Source: CAZMVY01 sp964653435 (lineage in GTDB: Bacteria; Planctomycetota; Phycisphaerae; UBA1845; PWPN01). Taken from it: 64,000 nucleotides of DNA. The position numbers and the translations under genes were made by a program. A model generated the notes under the pieces. It was not told the origin of the DNA and made no database searches. It saw nothing but the letters and a program-made list of their open reading frames with translations. Of this stretch, positions 62,158 through 64,000 are shown piece by piece. The DNA lies in the NCBI GenBank assembly GCA_964653435.1, contig CAZZFA010000010.1, positions 1-64,000 of the forward strand, written 5' to 3'. Every line of letters starts with the position of its first letter. Position 1 is the stretch's first letter.

Positions 62158-62813
62158 GCGCGCTGGTTCCGAACCGCCAGTTGTTCCGTTACGAGATTCC
62201 TCTCCGGCGGCGGCAGCGGCCACCGAAGATCGACGGCGACCTCAGCGACTGGTCGGACGAGTTTCTCATGCCGCCGCTTGGGAAGCTTGACGGCGGTCGA
62301 AAACCGTTTGCTCCGGTGTACATCGCATGGGACGACAACGGGCTTTACGTCGCCTGCCGCGTGACGGATAAGCGGCGTTCCCTGTACTGCGAGCCCAGGG
62401 AGTTCTGGACGGGCGACAACCTGCGTGTATGCACGGACATGCGCGACGCACGGGACATCAGACGCGGCACGCGATTCTGTCAGCAGTTCTACTTCCTGCC
62501 GTGCGGCGGGGGCGCGTCACGCAAGGAGCCGGTGGCCGGCTCGGCCCCGCTGCACCAGGCCCGCGAGCAGGCACCGCCCGTGTCGCCGGAACGGATCCGG
62601 GTGGCCGCGAACGTGCGGCGGAACGGCTACACGCTCGAGGCCCACATCCCGGCGGATTGCCTGTCGGGCTTCGACCCCGTCGAACATCGACGGATCGGGC
62701 TCTACTATATCCTGGAGGATGCCGACCACGGTCAGCAGTACCTGACCGTCGGCGACGACCTGTACTGGTGGGTAGACCCGAGTACGTGGGCGGCGGCCGT
62801 CCTCTGCGAGTGA
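62154..62813 (+). CDS. CBM9-like domain protein coupled to uvrA (219 aa)
   Basis: A GTG start overlaps the uvrA stop (GTGA) with ggagg 7 nt upstream. The sequence PPKIDGDLSDWSDEFLMPPLG, VYIAWDDNGLYVACRVTDKR, TGDNLRVCTDMRDARD and the closing VGDDLYWWVDPSTWAAAVLCE match carbohydrate-binding module family 9-like (DOMON-type) beta-sandwich proteins, normally secreted. No signal peptide is present, so this one should stay in the cytoplasm. It has Cys residues at about 63, 80, 92 and 104. The function with UvrA is unknown; a nucleic-acid or protein-binding role is conceivable but unproven. Confidence 0.8.
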   Translation: MSALVPNRQLFRYEIPLRRRQRPPKIDGDLSDWSDEFLMPPLGKLDGGRKPFAPVYIAWDDNGLYVACRVTDKRRSLYCEPREFWTGDNLRVCTDMRDARDIRRGTRFCQQFYFLPCGGGASRKEPVAGSAPLHQAREQAPPVSPERIRVAANVRRNGYTLEAHIPADCLSGFDPVEHRRIGLYYILEDADHGQQYLTVGDDLYWWVDPSTWAAAVLCE

Positions 62814-62883
62814 ATCTGCCCGGACGGGGCGGAGGCCGGGGGCGAGCGGGCCGGACAGGGACGCATGCAAGGGAGGCTCTGTC

Positions 62884-63369
62884 ATGGACGTATACCTGAT
62901 TCAGCATGCGGCGGCCGTTCCCGAGGAACAGGATCCGCGGCGGCCGCTGACGGAACAGGGTCGGGCGGCGGCGGCGGCCGTGGCCCGGTATCTGGCGGAG
63001 TTGCGGGGCCGGCTCGTTTGTGCGGCAATCCCGGAAATCTGGCACAGCGGCAAGCTCCGCTCGCAGCAGACGGCGGAGGTATTTGCCCAGGCGCTCCGCC
63101 CGCCGCCGTCGCTCGTCGAACGGACCGGCATGAACCCGAACGACGACCCGCAACTGTTGTACGGCCAGATCGTCGCGAGACGGGACCAGCCGGGTTCGCT
63201 GATGATCGTGGGGCACCTTCCGCACCTGGCCCGGCTGGCGGGGATGTTGCTCGCCGGGGACGCCCGCATGACGCCGGTGCAGTTCGTGAATGCCGGCGTG
63301 GTGCGGATCGTGCCGACGGAGCAAGGCTGGTCCGTGGCGTGGTACATCACGCCGACGTGCGTGCTGTGA
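62884..63369 (+). CDS. sixA: SixA-like histidine phosphatase
   Basis: 161 residues, branch-1 histidine phosphatase fold. The N-terminal MDVYLIQHAAAVPEEQDPRRPLTEQGRAAA corresponds to the RHG motif, with Gln in place of the usual Arg before His; WHSGKLRSQQTAEVFAQ and the second catalytic His in LMIVGHLPHLARLAGMLL match SixA. SixA removes phosphate from phosphohistidine on phosphotransfer proteins; the exact target here is unknown. GGGAGG lies about 7 nt before the ATG. It follows the CBM9-like gene by 70 bp and precedes the homocysteine methyltransferase gene. Confidence 0.87.
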   Translation: MDVYLIQHAAAVPEEQDPRRPLTEQGRAAAAAVARYLAELRGRLVCAAIPEIWHSGKLRSQQTAEVFAQALRPPPSLVERTGMNPNDDPQLLYGQIVARRDQPGSLMIVGHLPHLARLAGMLLAGDARMTPVQFVNAGVVRIVPTEQGWSVAWYITPTCVL

Positions 63370-63421
63370 CGGGGCGCTGGATGGAGTGGCCGCGGACCGG
63401 CCGGCTGAGTATCATGCATGC

Positions 63422-64000
63422 ATGTTGCCGAACCTGCTTGAGCATCTGAAAGAACACATCGTCGTCTGCGATGGTGCGATGGGGACGCTGCTGTATCAGC
63501 GCGGCATCTACGTCAACCAGTGCTACGAGAACGTGAATCTTGCCCGGCCGCACCTGGTCAAGCAGATCCACCAGGAGTATATCCAGGCCGGCGCGCAGAT
63601 CATCGAGACGAACACGTTCGGCGCGAATCGCAGCAAGCTGGCCAGGCACGGGCTGGCGGATAAGGTCCGCGAGATCAACCTCGCCGGGGCGCGGCTTGCC
63701 CGCGAAGCGTCCGAAGACAAGGTGTGGGTGGCCGGCGCCGTCGGGCCGATTCACGGTCTGGATGCCGCGCCGGGCGATCCCCTGTGCGGGCAACGGCGGC
63801 GGGAGATCTTTCGCGAGCAGATCGCCGCTCTCGTCGAGGGCGAAGTGGACGTGATCCTGCTCGAAACGTTCAGCGACCTGGATGAGTTGCTCGAAGGCAT
63901 CGCTGTGGCGCGGGAGGTCGGCCCGGACAAGCCGTTGATCGTGCAGATGGCCTTCGGCGAGTCGCAGACCACGCGCGGGGGGCTTACGCCGGAGCAGGTT
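63422..64000 (+). CDS. homocysteine S-methyltransferase domain, N-terminal part (runs off window)
   Basis: 193 codons are visible, with no stop before the window ends. DGAMGTLLYQRGIYVNQCYENVNL, IIETNTFGANRSKLARHGL, VAGAVGPI and VDVILLETFSDLDELLEG match the zinc-dependent homocysteine methyltransferase barrel of MetH or of the bifunctional homocysteine methyltransferase/methylene-THF reductase. The zinc cysteines lie further downstream and outside the window. It makes methionine from homocysteine. The ATG at 63422 was chosen because it directly precedes the conserved part; another ATG lies 4 nt upstream but out of frame. No clear Shine-Dalgarno. Confidence 0.88.
   Translation, partial: MLPNLLEHLKEHIVVCDGAMGTLLYQRGIYVNQCYENVNLARPHLVKQIHQEYIQAGAQIIETNTFGANRSKLARHGLADKVREINLAGARLAREASEDKVWVAGAVGPIHGLDAAPGDPLCGQRRREIFREQIAALVEGEVDVILLETFSDLDELLEGIAVAREVGPDKPLIVQMAFGESQTTRGGLTPEQV

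Noticed and set aside
58981..62223. 1080-codon minus-strand frame opposite the large uvrA cistron
   Set aside because: Composition is typical of an antisense shadow, and the plus strand encodes unmistakable UvrA motifs throughout.
1..64000. Prophage, integrative element or biosynthetic gene cluster
   Set aside because: No integrase, phage structural gene, relaxase, PKS or NRPS domain was seen; tRNA-Gly has no attachment-like duplication that I could find.

Overview
The window reads as a chromosomal segment of a GC-rich planctomycete, most likely class Phycisphaerae. Three large secreted proteins end in duplicated dockerin-like repeats of the form DGDGDVDLxDFxxFQxCFNGPN. There is also a prepilin-like protein with a C-terminal HNVLYLDYH block, a CPxCGYxxRGLPExxCPEC zinc-ribbon remnant, a Tat-exported Gfo/Idh/MocA oxidoreductase, and a tandemly duplicated UvrA (double-length UvrA is also known in Chlamydiae). 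No phage, plasmid or conjugative genes are visible. The assignment is inference from family signatures, not from a marker gene.

Layout. Bases 1-1060 hold only repeats. 1061-2569: two small unknown proteins and a SagB-like nitroreductase. 2785-4830: B12-binding radical SAM protein carrying a heptanucleotide repeat. 4788-7689: a restriction endonuclease/methyltransferase pair. 7822-12388: epimerase, DapA-like lyase, secreted esterase and GDP-fucose synthase, separated by repeats. 12852-17340: secreted phosphodiester-glycosidase-like protein, MqnD (futalosine menaquinone pathway), an orphan HicB, a broken zinc-ribbon gene and APS kinase. 17882-29836: two giant cell-surface proteins, a pseudopilin, a membrane-anchored zinc ribbon and a family 9 glycosyltransferase. 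30309-36626: small membrane protein, Gfo/Idh/MocA oxidoreductase, tRNA-Gly, P1B-ATPase and an FHA-GAF histidine kinase. 37196-43366: envelope glycan genes (GT9, two polytopic membrane proteins, a methyltransferase). 43466-47993: a two-gene ABC exporter and a phosphoesterase. 48078-54413: HU-like protein, four lipoproteins, PIG-L deacetylase, Flp-type pilin and a GT-C membrane enzyme. 54582-64000: a uvrA operon, a CBM9-like protein, SixA-like phosphatase and the start of a homocysteine methyltransferase gene.

Two themes stand out. First, uvrA is split into a one-ABC cistron (54582-56645), an unrecognised 119-codon cistron (56642-57001) and a 1719-residue cistron (56998-62157) with three further ABC modules and a C-terminal extension. 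Successive cistrons join by ATGA overlaps, and a CBM9-like gene follows by a GTGA overlap. Second, short palindromic and tandem repeats (7, 8, 14 and 73 bp units, REP-like hairpins, a dispersed ~170 bp element) fill intergenic space and also sit in frame inside the radical SAM protein, the DapA-like lyase and the UvrA linkers. One copy appears to have ended a zinc-ribbon gene.

Most promoters proposed are sigma-70-like pairs found by eye with 17-18 bp spacing; three strong hairpin terminators follow surface-protein or oxidoreductase genes. All calls come from reading the sequence, with no database comparison.
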